Shown here in pieces: positions 33,903 through 42,806 of a stretch of 64,000 bases of DNA; the stretch's first letter is position 1; every line of letters begins with the position of its first letter. The notes under the pieces are model-generated. The model was not told where the DNA came from, searched no databases, and saw only the letters and a list, made by a program, of their open reading frames with translations. A program made the translations under genes and the position numbers. Source of the DNA: CAVVIG01 sp050249955 (lineage in GTDB: Bacteria; Acidobacteriota; Vicinamibacteria; Vicinamibacterales; CAVVIG01); assembly GCA_050249955.1 (NCBI GenBank), contig JBFWPN010000016.1:1-64000 (forward strand), in the 5' to 3' direction.

Positions 33903-34049
33903 CTAGTGCTTCCTGACCATCCGGAGCATCCTGAAATTCAGCAGGACGAACCGGATGAGTTGCCAGGGCAGGTTGGTACGCCAGTACCGGGTCCACCCGG
34001 TCGGCACCGGCGGGTAGTAGCTCTGCTCGAACGGCTTGCGGAGCGGCAT
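33903..34049 (-). CDS. 48-residue basic protein behind the SQR-like gene
   Basis: A short reading frame MPLRKPFEQSYYPPVPTGWT, then RYWRTNLPWQLIRFVLLNFR, MLRMVRKH, ending at 33903. It is highly basic and amphipathic with a hydrophobic patch (LIRFVLLNF), and begins 12 bases after the stop of the oxidoreductase gene, with a GAG-containing site before the ATG. It looks like a small membrane-attached partner of that enzyme. No known family is claimed. Confidence 0.6.
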   Translation of the reverse strand: MPLRKPFEQSYYPPVPTGWTRYWRTNLPWQLIRFVLLNFRMLRMVRKH

Positions 34050-34061
34050 CGAAGGCCTCGG

Positions 34062-35519
34062 CTATTCCGGCACGGCGAGCCAGAGCGGGTTCGCCTTCGC
34101 CTTGTAGAGGAACGCGTAGTGGAGCGCGTGCTTGATCCAGTGCCCGGCCAGCCCGATCTCGCCGGTCGTGTACCCGAGGTCGCGCCCGGTGTCGGGGTAG
34201 GTCGCGAAGTCCGGAACGATCGGGAAGACCGTCATCGCGACGGCCGACCCGTTGAAGACGCTGGCACCGGCCGACGCGATGCAGGCGGCGCCCATGTGGG
34301 CGAGCGACGCCTTCCGGGTCGGGGCGGTGGCCCGTCCGGTCATCATGTCGGCAATGTTCAGCGCCACCTGGCGAGCCATGACGCCCGACGGCATGCCCGT
34401 CCGAGGTGGCGTCGGGAAGATGGGCGTGCCGTTCGGGCTCGTCATGGGCTTGCTGATCGGGTGCGGCGGTGCGAAGGCGATCCCGACGGCGAAGATGTTC
34501 GGGTACCTGGGGCTCTGGTAGGTCTCGGGCCAGTCGGCCGGCGACCACTCCTCGTATGGCTTCTTCTGGTAGTTGCCGTCCACCAGCATGAACTGGTTCG
34601 GCGCGAAGAGGTCGCCCGTGATCTCGGCGCCGTGCACGTCGAACGCCTTCAGGCCCACGCCAGTGAAGGGCGGGAGCAGCATGGCGAAGTCGTGCTGCAC
34701 CGTGCGCTGTTCACCGTCCAGCGTCTCGTACGCCGTCTCGCCGGGGCCTACCTCCTTCACGTGGGCGCGCGTGATCCACTCGACGCCGCGCTCGGTGTAG
34801 AGCGATTCCGTGAAGATGCGCGAGTGGGTGACGTAGCCGCCGCGCCGCACGAACATGCCGCCCATCCCGAAGTCGCCCAGCTCGGCCTCGTTCGAGATCC
34901 AGATCAGCCGGGCCTTGTCGCGCACCCCCTGCCGGCGGAGCTCGAACTCCACGTTGAACAGGTACTCGAAGGCCGCACCCTGGCAGGTGCAGGTGCCATG
35001 TCCCGTGCCGATGAGCAATGTCTGGGGCTCGCCCCGCTTCATCCGGTCGATCGTCCCCCGCAGGGCCTCCGCCGTCTGGGCGGCGTGGCCATAGGTGCAG
35101 ACCGACAGGCTGTTCGCCTCGGGACCCAGCCCCTTGGTGGCACTGAAGTTCAGCCGGGGTCCGGTGGCGTTGATGAGGAAGTCGTAGTCGATCCGTTCGG
35201 ACTGCCCGCGCCGCTCCGGCGAGGTGTATTCCACCGTCACGAACGGATGCGGATGGTCCTCGGCACCGTCGGGGTGAAGGCTCACCGCCCGCGCCTGGTG
35301 AAACGGGATGCCCAGCTTGGCGTAGACCGGCGCGAGCGGGAAGGTGACCTGCTCCGGCTTCATGTACCCGGTCCCCACCCAGATGTTCGACGGGATCCAG
35401 TTCCACTGGCTGTTGGGTGAGACGACCACGACCTCGTGGCTGGCAGGCAGGCGATGGCGCGCGTGCATGGCCGCGGTGTGGCCCGCGATGCCCGCACCCA
35501 GGATCAGCAGACGACTCAT
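34062..35519 (-). CDS. Sulfide:quinone oxidoreductase-like flavoprotein, 485 aa
   Basis: FAD-binding motif at the N-terminus (LLILGAGIAGHTAAMHAR), WNWIPSNIWVG, and a central HGTCTCQGAAFEYLF, the cysteine segment of SQR-type enzymes. The C-terminal part (GHWIKHALHYAFLYKAKAN) fits the membrane-association region. The family oxidises sulfide and passes electrons to quinone at the inner membrane. The ATG at 35519 directly precedes the FAD motif; the ORF is longer upstream without family sequence. Transcribed with the 48-residue protein. Confidence 0.82.
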   Translation of the reverse strand: MSRLLILGAGIAGHTAAMHARHRLPASHEVVVVSPNSQWNWIPSNIWVGTGYMKPEQVTFPLAPVYAKLGIPFHQARAVSLHPDGAEDHPHPFVTVEYTSPERRGQSERIDYDFLINATGPRLNFSATKGLGPEANSLSVCTYGHAAQTAEALRGTIDRMKRGEPQTLLIGTGHGTCTCQGAAFEYLFNVEFELRRQGVRDKARLIWISNEAELGDFGMGGMFVRRGGYVTHSRIFTESLYTERGVEWITRAHVKEVGPGETAYETLDGEQRTVQHDFAMLLPPFTGVGLKAFDVHGAEITGDLFAPNQFMLVDGNYQKKPYEEWSPADWPETYQSPRYPNIFAVGIAFAPPHPISKPMTSPNGTPIFPTPPRTGMPSGVMARQVALNIADMMTGRATAPTRKASLAHMGAACIASAGASVFNGSAVAMTVFPIVPDFATYPDTGRDLGYTTGEIGLAGHWIKHALHYAFLYKAKANPLWLAVPE

Positions 35520-35663
35520 GGCAGTAGTCCTCTGCTGACGTGGATGCAGGCGGCTGGCGTACGGTGACGGCAGGACGCGGAATCTCGGGGCCCGGTTCTT
35601 GCGAATCACGGGGTGTGCCTGTGCAACCCCGCACAGCTCGTCCGCACACGCCCGGAGCATGCC

Positions 35664-36440
35664 ATGAGCCAACGTCCGTTCGCGATTGTCACCGGCGCAT
35701 CCACCGGCATCGGCTACGAACTCGCGCGAGAGTGCGCGCAGCACGGCTTCGACCTGCTCCTGGCCGCCGACGAGGCACGGATCGAGGAAGCGGCCGCCTC
35801 ACTCCGGCAGTACGGGGGGCAGGTGCAGCCCTTCGAGGCCGACCTGGCCACCCTGGCCGGGGTCGACGCGCTCCACGCCGCGGTGGGCGGCCGGCCGGTC
35901 GATGCCCTGCTCGCCAACGCCGGGCACGGACTGGGGCATGCGTTCCTGGACCAGGACTTCGAGGCGGTCCGCCACGTCATCGATACCAACATCACCGGCA
36001 CGATCTACCTGATCCAGAAGGTTGGCCGTGGCATGCGCGACCGGCACGCCGGGAAGATCCTGATCACGGGGTCGGTGGCCGGCTACATCCCCGGCAGCTT
36101 CCATGCGGTCTACAACGGCACGAAGGCCTTCATCGACTCGTTCTCGTTCGCCCTCCGGAACGAACTGAAGGATTCAGGCGTGACCGTCACCTGCCTGATG
36201 CCCGGCGCGACCGAGACCGAGTTCTTCAGGCGCGCCGACCTCGAGGACACGAAGGTGGGGCAGGCGAGGAAGGACGATCCGGCCGACGTGGCCCGCGTGG
36301 GCTTCGACGCCATGATGAACGGCGACGCCGACGTCGTGGCCGGCCTCATGAACAAGGTGCAGACCACGATCGCCAGCGTCACCCCGAACGAAGTGCTGGC
36401 CGAGATGCACCGGCGGAAGGCCGAACCCAGGGGGAAGTGA
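35664..36440 (+). CDS. Short-chain dehydrogenase/reductase, 258 aa
   Basis: Classical SDR: TGASTGIGYELA (cofactor glycines), NAGHG, the SVAG serine, and YNGTK giving the catalytic Tyr-x3-Lys. The C-terminal half carries CLMPGATETEFF. Substrate unknown; NADP preference is plausible. ATG 35664 is at the family start, with GGAG 6-8 bases upstream. Divergent from the SQR gene and converging on the membrane spermidine-synthase gene with 14 bases between. Confidence 0.88.
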   Translation: MSQRPFAIVTGASTGIGYELARECAQHGFDLLLAADEARIEEAAASLRQYGGQVQPFEADLATLAGVDALHAAVGGRPVDALLANAGHGLGHAFLDQDFEAVRHVIDTNITGTIYLIQKVGRGMRDRHAGKILITGSVAGYIPGSFHAVYNGTKAFIDSFSFALRNELKDSGVTVTCLMPGATETEFFRRADLEDTKVGQARKDDPADVARVGFDAMMNGDADVVAGLMNKVQTTIASVTPNEVLAEMHRRKAEPRGK

Positions 36441-36454
36441 GAGCCCTGACGCGA

Positions 36455-38701
36455 TCAGCGCCTCAGCACGTCGAGCACGTTGGAGTAGTCGTCGGTCCAC
36501 ACCGGCCCCTTCGCATCGTCCAGGGTGGACCAGAGGCCCTGCTGGACGAGCGGCGCGAGGTCTTCCGTGGTCCGGGCGATGAGAACCCAGCGTGACGGCG
36601 AGATCTCGAGGCTGATCTTGCGCGCGTACTCGGCCGGCACGTTGGTCTGCACCACCGAGGCGAGTCCGGCCTCGCGAGCGGTGGCGCCGAGCACCGGACC
36701 GAGGTCCAGGTAGCGGTTCGAGATGTGCACCGCCACGATCCCGCCCGGGCCCAGCTTGCGGAGGTACAGCTGGATGGCCTCGAGCGTGACGAGATGCACC
36801 GGGATGGCGTCCGAGCTGAAGGCGTCGAGCACGAGGATGTCGAACGCGGCATCCGGCTGCTCGACGAGCTTCAGGCGTGCATCGCCGATGATCACCTGCG
36901 CCTGCGGCGCGCAGTCGCGCAGGTAGGTGAAGTACTCCGGATCACGCGCCAGCCGCTCCACCACCGGGTTGATCTCGAAGAAGGTCCACGTCTCGCCAGG
37001 CCTCGCGTAGGCGGCCATCGACGCGGTGCCGAGGCCCACCACCCCGAAGCGCGTGCGCGTGCGATCCCGCTGGACATACTCCATGAGCTGCCCGACCGGT
37101 CCCTCGCGCGAGTAGTAGGTGAGCGGCTCGCACTTCAGCTCCGGCCTGATCGACTGGGCGCCGTGGTTGGTGGTGCCGCTCAGCATCACCCGCTCGGCCC
37201 CGGTGAACATGACGCGCTGCAGCCCGAAGAAGCTCCGCTCGAGGTGGATCGGCACGCGGTTGTCGAACCGGACGAACGTGCCCGCCACCACCAGGGCCGC
37301 CAGCGACAGCCCCATGAGGAGCGGTCGGCGCTGCAGGGCATACGCCGCCACGCATGGCGGGCCGAAGATGATGACGAAGCGGATGAACGGGCTGTCCGGC
37401 AGGTCCGCATCGTAGGCCTGCACCAGGGGCACCAGCACGATCATCAGCAGCACCGGCAGCGCGGTGAAGACCACTGCCAGGACATCGCGCACCCGCGAGC
37501 GCAGCGCGTCGCGCGCGGTCGACAGCGCGTTGGGCAGCAGCAGGCAGGCCGAGAGTGCCGCGAGCGGATACTCGAACGGGTTGACGAAGAGGAACGGCGC
37601 GACCAGGGCGTTGAAGAGGCCGCCTGCCGCACCACCGGCCGAGAGCCACAGGTAGAACTCGGTCAGCGACTCCGCCGGCGGCCGGCTGTCCGCGAGCACT
37701 GTGTGGCAGGTGAGGGCGATCACGAAGAAGCTGGCCAGGTGCAGCGCAATCAGCGTGAACGGGAACTCCGGTGGGGCCATCACGAGTGCCACGGTCAGCA
37801 CCACCGCCACCGGGAAGAACCAGCCGAGCACGCGCGTCGTCACCAGCCGGCGTTCCGCGAACGCGAGGACGAACGTGAGCAGGTAGAGCCCCAGCGGAAT
37901 GACCCACAGCAGCGGCATCGACGCCACGTCGGTCGTGATGAACGTGGTGACACTCATCAGGAGTGTCGACGGGATGGCGGCCAGCCCGAGCCAGCGCAGG
38001 CGCACCGCCCACTGGTCGTCCTCGTCATCCGGCACCGCCGCGGCCCTGCCCCGCCCCGGGCGCTGGACGACCGGCTGCCGAACCGCCGGCGCGGTAGCGG
38101 CGGCTGGGCCCGCCGCCGCCACACGCCAGGCCGCCGCGCCGCACAGGGCCATCAGCACCGCGTAGACGCCGTAGCCCACGGCCCAGACGAGGCTCTGCTC
38201 GCGCAGCCGCAGCAGCGGCTCGACGAGGAAGGGATAGCTGAAGAGGCCGAGGAAGCTGCCGGCGTTGCTGGCCGCGAAGAGGGAGTAGACGGTACGGGAG
38301 GCCTGCTCGCCGAGCGACGCGTACCAGCGCTGCAGCAGCGGGCCGGTGGTGGCCAGCACGAGGAAGGGCAGCCCCAGCGACAGGACCAGGATGCCGAGCA
38401 CCCACCAGATCGGGTTTGCGGACGCGGGTGGCGCATCGCCGCGCACGCCAATCGGCAGGAGGATCGCCGCCGCGGCCATCAGGGCGAACTGCAGCAGCAC
38501 CTGCTGCCGCACCGGGCGCTTGCCTGCCACGTGGGCGTAGAGATAGCCGGCGAGCAGCGCCACCTGGTAGAAGACCAGGCACGTGTTCCAGACTGCCGGC
38601 GCGCCGCCCAGCATCGGGAGGACCATGCGCGCGAACATCGGCTCGACGAGGAACAGCAGGAACGCGCCCAGCAGCGCGGCAAGGGAGAAGAGCAGTCTCA
38701 C
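36455..38701 (-). CDS. Membrane-fused spermidine-synthase-like protein, 748 aa
   Basis: The first about 430 residues are membrane-spanning (roughly ten hydrophobic segments); residues 520-740 form an aminopropyltransferase-like Rossmann domain (GVVGLGTASMAAYARPG, FFEINPVVERLA, ILVLDAFSSDAIPVHL, GPGGIVAVHISN). Proteins of this two-part layout are widespread and often called fused MFS/spermidine synthase; they are not proven to make spermidine. Possibly a polyamine or methyltransferase enzyme at the membrane. Confidence 0.85.
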   Translation of the reverse strand: MRLLFSLAALLGAFLLFLVEPMFARMVLPMLGGAPAVWNTCLVFYQVALLAGYLYAHVAGKRPVRQQVLLQFALMAAAAILLPIGVRGDAPPASANPIWWVLGILVLSLGLPFLVLATTGPLLQRWYASLGEQASRTVYSLFAASNAGSFLGLFSYPFLVEPLLRLREQSLVWAVGYGVYAVLMALCGAAAWRVAAAGPAAATAPAVRQPVVQRPGRGRAAAVPDDEDDQWAVRLRWLGLAAIPSTLLMSVTTFITTDVASMPLLWVIPLGLYLLTFVLAFAERRLVTTRVLGWFFPVAVVLTVALVMAPPEFPFTLIALHLASFFVIALTCHTVLADSRPPAESLTEFYLWLSAGGAAGGLFNALVAPFLFVNPFEYPLAALSACLLLPNALSTARDALRSRVRDVLAVVFTALPVLLMIVLVPLVQAYDADLPDSPFIRFVIIFGPPCVAAYALQRRPLLMGLSLAALVVAGTFVRFDNRVPIHLERSFFGLQRVMFTGAERVMLSGTTNHGAQSIRPELKCEPLTYYSREGPVGQLMEYVQRDRTRTRFGVVGLGTASMAAYARPGETWTFFEINPVVERLARDPEYFTYLRDCAPQAQVIIGDARLKLVEQPDAAFDILVLDAFSSDAIPVHLVTLEAIQLYLRKLGPGGIVAVHISNRYLDLGPVLGATAREAGLASVVQTNVPAEYARKISLEISPSRWVLIARTTEDLAPLVQQGLWSTLDDAKGPVWTDDYSNVLDVLRR

Positions 38702-38850
38702 GGTGGCAACGATTCAACCGTCAAATCGCCGGGTCGTCAAATGCGGCACACTGTGCGGCGGCCCGTGCCGTGCGGGATCTGGCGGCGCTCCACGCGGCGC
38801 GTGTTATCCTCCGCCGAGCCGGGCCTGACCCCGGCACTTCTGGAGGCCGC

Positions 38851-39768
38851 ATGAGACCAGTCGCGCTCGCCCTGTCCCTCTCGCTCGTGTCCGCGCCGCT
38901 GCTGGCGCAGGCACCCGGCGCCAACCAGCCTCCCGGACCGTCGGTCACCGTGAACGGCGAGACCTGGAGCCAGCGAGCCCTGTTCCAGCGCAACATCGGC
39001 GGCCCCGACGACATGACCACGGCCTTCACGCCGCACAAGGTCATCGGCAACATCTACTACGTCGGCACGAAGAGCCTGTCGGTCTACCTGATTGTCACGC
39101 CGGCCGGGAACATCCTGATCAACAGCACCTACGAGCGGAACGTGCCGCTCATCCAGAAGTCCATCGAGCAGCTCGGCTTCAAGTTCAGCGACACGAAGGT
39201 CCTCCTGGGCAGCCATGCGCACGGCGATCACCAGGAAGGCGACGCGCTCGTCAAGCAGCTCACCGGCGCGCAGGTGGTGGCGATGGCCGAGGACGTGCCG
39301 GCGCTCGAGGCGATGAAGCCGGGCGGGAAGGCGCACCCGATCGATCGCGTCATCCACGACGGCGACACCGTCACGCTGGGCGGCACCACCCTGACCGCCC
39401 ACCTCACGCCGGGGCACACGCGTGGCTGCACCACCTGGACGCTGCGCGCATCCGAGGGAGGGCGCACCTACGACGTGGTGATCATCGGCAGCCTCGGCAC
39501 CAACCCGGGGTTCAGGCTCGTGAACAATCCCGACATCCCGAACCAGGCCGACGAGTACGAACGTGCGTTCCGGAAGACGCACACCCTCAAGTGCGACGTC
39601 CCGCTCGGCTCGCACCCGAGCATGTACAACCTGGAGAAGAAGTTCCCGCTGATCGGCAAGGGCGCGAACCCGTTTGTCGATCCCGCCGGCTGCAAGGCCG
39701 AGGTCGATCTGGCCGAGGCGATGTTCAGGGCGGTACTGGCCGAGCAGAAGAAAGCCGCGGGTCTGTGA
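38851..39768 (+). CDS. Subclass B3 metallo-beta-lactamase-like protein, 305 aa
   Basis: Signal peptide (to about Ala21), then the zinc sites of subclass B3: His122, His124, Asp126 and His127 in SHAHGDHQ, His189 in PGHTRGCTTWTL, and His255 in GSHPSMY. The IIGS segment has Ser where B1 enzymes carry the zinc Cys, as in B3. Length and order match the family, which hydrolyses beta-lactams in the periplasm; a different native substrate is possible. GGAGG is 6 bases before the ATG. Monocistronic. Confidence 0.85.
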   Translation: MRPVALALSLSLVSAPLLAQAPGANQPPGPSVTVNGETWSQRALFQRNIGGPDDMTTAFTPHKVIGNIYYVGTKSLSVYLIVTPAGNILINSTYERNVPLIQKSIEQLGFKFSDTKVLLGSHAHGDHQEGDALVKQLTGAQVVAMAEDVPALEAMKPGGKAHPIDRVIHDGDTVTLGGTTLTAHLTPGHTRGCTTWTLRASEGGRTYDVVIIGSLGTNPGFRLVNNPDIPNQADEYERAFRKTHTLKCDVPLGSHPSMYNLEKKFPLIGKGANPFVDPAGCKAEVDLAEAMFRAVLAEQKKAAGL

Positions 39769-39775
39769 GGGGGTG

Positions 39776-39807
39776 ACCAGCGCCGCCCGGCCCGGCGCGG
39801 CGCTGGT
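39776..39807 (+). terminator. Terminator hairpin of the B3 gene
   Basis: ACCAGCGCCGC (39776-39786) and GCGGCGCTGGT (39797-39807) make a perfect 11-bp stem with a 10-base loop, eight bases after the stop codon. No T-run. Confidence 0.6.
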
Positions 39808-39881
39808 GGTGGGACTCCGAAGGTGGGGTCTCGGGCAACTGCCGTGGAGTGCGGCCGGGATGCCGGTGGGCCTGACGCGTA

Positions 39882-40223
39882 CTACTTCCAGCCTGGCGCG
39901 GTGTCGTTCGACACGCGCCAGTCGCCGGCGACCTGCACCGCGCGTGATACCGCGCGGGCCGCGCGCTCGGCGGCACGGGTGATCGCCGCCTCCGGCTGGC
40001 TGTCAACGTCCTCGATGACGATGACGCGCTTCGGCCGGTCGAGACGGACGGAAATCTGGCAATGCTTGTCCGCGCCGCCGCGCGGACCGTTCAGGTCCTT
40101 CAGGCGCACGGTCAGCGTGCGCACGCGGCCGGCGAACCGCCCGAGCGCGAACTCGAGCCGTTTGTGCAACAGGTCGATCGCCGCCGGCGGGAACCCCGCC
40201 GACGGTCGTACGAAAATCCGCAT
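39882..40223 (-). CDS. HPF/RaiA-family ribosome-associated protein, 113 aa
   Basis: The strand-helix pattern of the short HPF/RaiA fold: DLLHKRLEFALGRFAGRVRTL, VRLKDLNGPRGG, KHCQISVRLDRPKRVIVIEDV. The family binds the ribosome and inactivates or protects it in stationary phase. GAGAGG sits before the ATG. It follows the 39-residue membrane-peptide gene (59 bases between), so the two may be one transcript. Confidence 0.8.
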   Translation of the reverse strand: MRIFVRPSAGFPPAAIDLLHKRLEFALGRFAGRVRTLTVRLKDLNGPRGGADKHCQISVRLDRPKRVIVIEDVDSQPEAAITRAAERAARAVSRAVQVAGDWRVSNDTAPGWK

Positions 40224-40282
40224 CTGCGGCCTCTCTTTCCAGGGGTGATCGCGCGCGGGTCACGCGCGCGGCGTCGCGAGCC

Positions 40283-40402
40283 TCAGAGGAGGCGGAACAG
40301 GGCGACCGGCCACACCCACAGCATCTTCAGCCCCAGGATGGCGGACAGTCCGCCGACGATCGCGAGGTCGAGTGCGCGGGTGGCGTAGCTGTTGGTCAAC
40401 AT
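40283..40402 (-). CDS. 39-residue single-span membrane peptide
   Basis: Reads MLTNSYATRALDLAIVGGLS then AILGLKMLWVWPVALFRLL. A strong AAAGGAG site lies 6 bases before the ATG, which is strong support for a real gene of this size. One hydrophobic segment (about 12-38) would span the membrane. It lies upstream of the HPF/RaiA-like gene and behind a promoter at 40442-40470. Function unknown. Confidence 0.6.
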   Translation of the reverse strand: MLTNSYATRALDLAIVGGLSAILGLKMLWVWPVALFRLL

Positions 40403-40434
40403 GTGCGCTCCTTTCTGCGGCGTCGCCGCTTCAT
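40396..40434 (-). CDS. 12-codon Arg-rich leader ORF
   Basis: MKRRRRRKERTC, whose stop overlaps the ATG of the 39-residue peptide (ACATGTTGA). It contains five consecutive Arg codons and begins at about the expected transcription start. It may be a leader peptide sensing arginine or translation speed, or it may be chance. Confidence 0.3.
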   Translation of the reverse strand: MKRRRRRKERTC

Positions 40435-40441
40435 GGAAGCC

Positions 40442-40470
40442 AATCTACCGACGCGTGCGACAGCGGACAA
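40442..40470 (-). promoter_or_regulatory. Sigma-70-like promoter
   Basis: On the minus strand TTGTCC (40470-40465) and TAGATT (40447-40442) are separated by 17 bases, a good vegetative promoter for the membrane-peptide and HPF genes. The expected start is near 40435. Confidence 0.5.
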
Positions 40471-40536
40471 ATAGATAGTTCGACACTGCCGCATTGCTAA
40501 TCCCGATGTCGCCGCCGTGCGCCGTATGATCGGGCC

Positions 40537-42768
40537 ATGCGCAGACGCACGCTCTTCGGCTCCCTGCCCCTCGCCGCGCTCCTCGTGCTCGCGGCCGCGG
40601 CTCCCGTCCGCATGGCCGCGCAGCAGCCCGCGTGGGACCAGCGGTTCCGCGCCCTCACCGATGCGACCGCAATCGGCCAGTACATGCAGCGGCTCAGTGC
40701 GCGGCCGCATCACGTCGGCGCGCCCTACACCCGCGACAACGCGGACTGGATGCTCGCGCGCTTCACCGAGTGGGGCTGGGACGCGACGATCGAGACCTAC
40801 GAGGTGCTCTTCCCCACGCCGAAGGAGCGGCTGCTCGAGCTGATCGCGCCCACGCGCTTCAGGGCGACACTCGAGGAACCGGCCATCGCCGCCGATCCCA
40901 CGTCCGGCCAGAAGGCGGAACAGCTCCCGACCTACAACGCGTACTCGGTCGACGGCGACGTCACGGCCCCGCTCGTGTACGTGAACTACGGACGTCCGGA
41001 AGACTATGAGGAGCTCGAGGCGGCCGGTGTCTCCGTGAAGGGAGCCATCGTCATTGCACGCTACGGCGGATCGTTCCGCGGCACGAAGCCGAAGATCGCC
41101 GCCGAGCACGGCGCTGTCGGCTGCATCATCTACTCCGATCCGCGCGACGACGGGTTCTTCGCCGACGAGGTGTTCCCCGACGGACCCATGCGCAGCAGGG
41201 ACGGCGTGCAGCGTGGCAGTGTGCTCGACCTGCCACAGTACGCGGGCGATCCGTTGACGCCAGGCACGGCGTCCGTACCGGGCGCGAAGCGGCTCGATCT
41301 GCGCGAGGCGCGGACGCTCACGACGATCCCCACGCTGCCCATCTCCTACGGTGACGCCCAGCCGCTGCTCGCGGCCATGCGTGGCCCGGTGGCCCCCGCG
41401 TCGTGGCGCGGCGCGCTGCCCATCACGTACCGGCTCGGACCGGGGCCTGCCCGGGTGCACCTCAAGGTGTCGTTCAACTGGGACATCAAGCCCATGTACA
41501 ACGTCGTCGCCCGCCTCAGGGGGTCGACGTTCCCCGACGAGTGGATCGTGCGCGGCAATCATCACGACGCGTGGGTGAACGGCGCGTCGGACCCGGTGAG
41601 CGGCATGGCGCCGCTGCTGGAGGAGGCGCGTGCGCTGGGCGCGCTGGCGCGCCAGGGATGGTCGCCGAAGCGCACGCTCGTGTATGCCGCATGGGACGGC
41701 GAGGAGCCGGGCCTGCTCGGATCCACCGAGTGGGTGGAGCAGCACGAAGCCGAACTGCGCGAGAAGGCCGTGGTCTACATCAACAGCGACGGGAACAGCC
41801 GCGGCTTCCTGCAGGCTGCAGGTTCGCACTCACTCGAGCACCTCGTGAACGAGGTCGCGAAGGTGGTCGAGGACCCGGAAACGAAGGGCACGGTCTGGAA
41901 ACGCTGGCAGTCCGACATCGTGGCGTCGTCATCGGCCGAGCGCCGGGCCGAGGCCCGCTCGAGGGCCGACCTGCGCATTGGTGCGCTCGGCTCAGGGTCG
42001 GACTACACGCCGTTCCTGCAGCACCACGGCACGGCGTCGCTCAACCTGTCGTTCGGCGGCTTCGATGACGACGGGATCTACCACTCGATTTACGACGACT
42101 TCTATCACTTCTCGACGTTCCACGATCCGGGCTTCCTGTACGGTCGGGCGCTCGCGCAGTTCTCGGGCACGCTCGCGATCCGGCTCGCGGATGCCGACGT
42201 GCTGCCGTTCGAGTTCACCAACCTTGCCGACACCACGCAGGGGTACGTGCGCGAGGTGCAGAACCTGCTGCGGCAGAAGCAGGACGAGATCCGCGAGCGC
42301 AACCGGCAGATTGCCGACGGCGTGTTCGCCGCGGTGAACGACCCGAAGCGGCCGCGGCCGATTCCCGCGGTGGAGGAGGTGCCGCCGGCGCTCAACTTCG
42401 CGCCGATCGAGAACGCGTCGAGCGCGCTCACGCGCGCCGCCGAACGATACCGGGCCGCGCTGCGGGCGCTCGATGCACGGACGCCGGGGCTCGATGCGCC
42501 GCGGCTGCGGACCGTGAACGCACGGCTGATCCAGGCCGAGCGTCAGTTCATCGACGCAGCCGGGCTGCCGCGGCGTCCGTGGTACCGCCACCTCCTCTAC
42601 GCGCCGGGGTTCTATACCGGCTACGGCGTGAAGACGCTGCCCGGTGTGCGCGAGGCGATCGAGCAGAAGCGCTATGCCGAGGCCGAGCGCGAGGTGGTGA
42701 GGGTGGCTGCGGCCGTGGACCGTGTCACGGCCCTGATCAACGAGGGCGCCTCGGCGCTGGAGCGGTAG
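40537..42768 (+). CDS. M28-family glutamate-carboxypeptidase-II-like peptidase, 743 aa
   Basis: Signal peptide (to about Ala28), a PA domain inserted in the catalytic region (about 120-270), and the M28 zinc site: NHHDAWVNGASD (about 343), WDGEEPGLLGSTEW (about 388, general base Glu), INSDGN and the C-terminal HHGTASLNLSFGG. A C-terminal helical dimerisation domain follows (about 620-740). It resembles PSMA/NAALADase-type enzymes that release glutamate or amino acids from peptides. Exported. A hairpin overlaps the stop. Confidence 0.88.
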   Translation: MRRRTLFGSLPLAALLVLAAAAPVRMAAQQPAWDQRFRALTDATAIGQYMQRLSARPHHVGAPYTRDNADWMLARFTEWGWDATIETYEVLFPTPKERLLELIAPTRFRATLEEPAIAADPTSGQKAEQLPTYNAYSVDGDVTAPLVYVNYGRPEDYEELEAAGVSVKGAIVIARYGGSFRGTKPKIAAEHGAVGCIIYSDPRDDGFFADEVFPDGPMRSRDGVQRGSVLDLPQYAGDPLTPGTASVPGAKRLDLREARTLTTIPTLPISYGDAQPLLAAMRGPVAPASWRGALPITYRLGPGPARVHLKVSFNWDIKPMYNVVARLRGSTFPDEWIVRGNHHDAWVNGASDPVSGMAPLLEEARALGALARQGWSPKRTLVYAAWDGEEPGLLGSTEWVEQHEAELREKAVVYINSDGNSRGFLQAAGSHSLEHLVNEVAKVVEDPETKGTVWKRWQSDIVASSSAERRAEARSRADLRIGALGSGSDYTPFLQHHGTASLNLSFGGFDDDGIYHSIYDDFYHFSTFHDPGFLYGRALAQFSGTLAIRLADADVLPFEFTNLADTTQGYVREVQNLLRQKQDEIRERNRQIADGVFAAVNDPKRPRPIPAVEEVPPALNFAPIENASSALTRAAERYRAALRALDARTPGLDAPRLRTVNARLIQAERQFIDAAGLPRRPWYRHLLYAPGFYTGYGVKTLPGVREAIEQKRYAEAEREVVRVAAAVDRVTALINEGASALER

Positions 42769-42796
42769 GGCGGGGAGGGCCGCGAGGGCCCGCCCT
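42767..42796. terminator. Hairpin between convergent genes
   Basis: AGGGCGGG (42767-42774) and CCCGCCCT (42789-42796) form an 8-bp stem overlapping the peptidase stop. Weak in sequence terms, but placed between converging genes. Confidence 0.4.
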
Positions 42797-42806
42797 CCCT
42801 TCGACC

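Noticed and set aside
36725..38854. Long plus-strand ORF of 709 codons opposite the membrane spermidine-synthase gene
   Set aside because: Composition is Arg/His/Gln-rich as expected of an antisense frame; the minus-strand gene has clear membrane segments and motifs.
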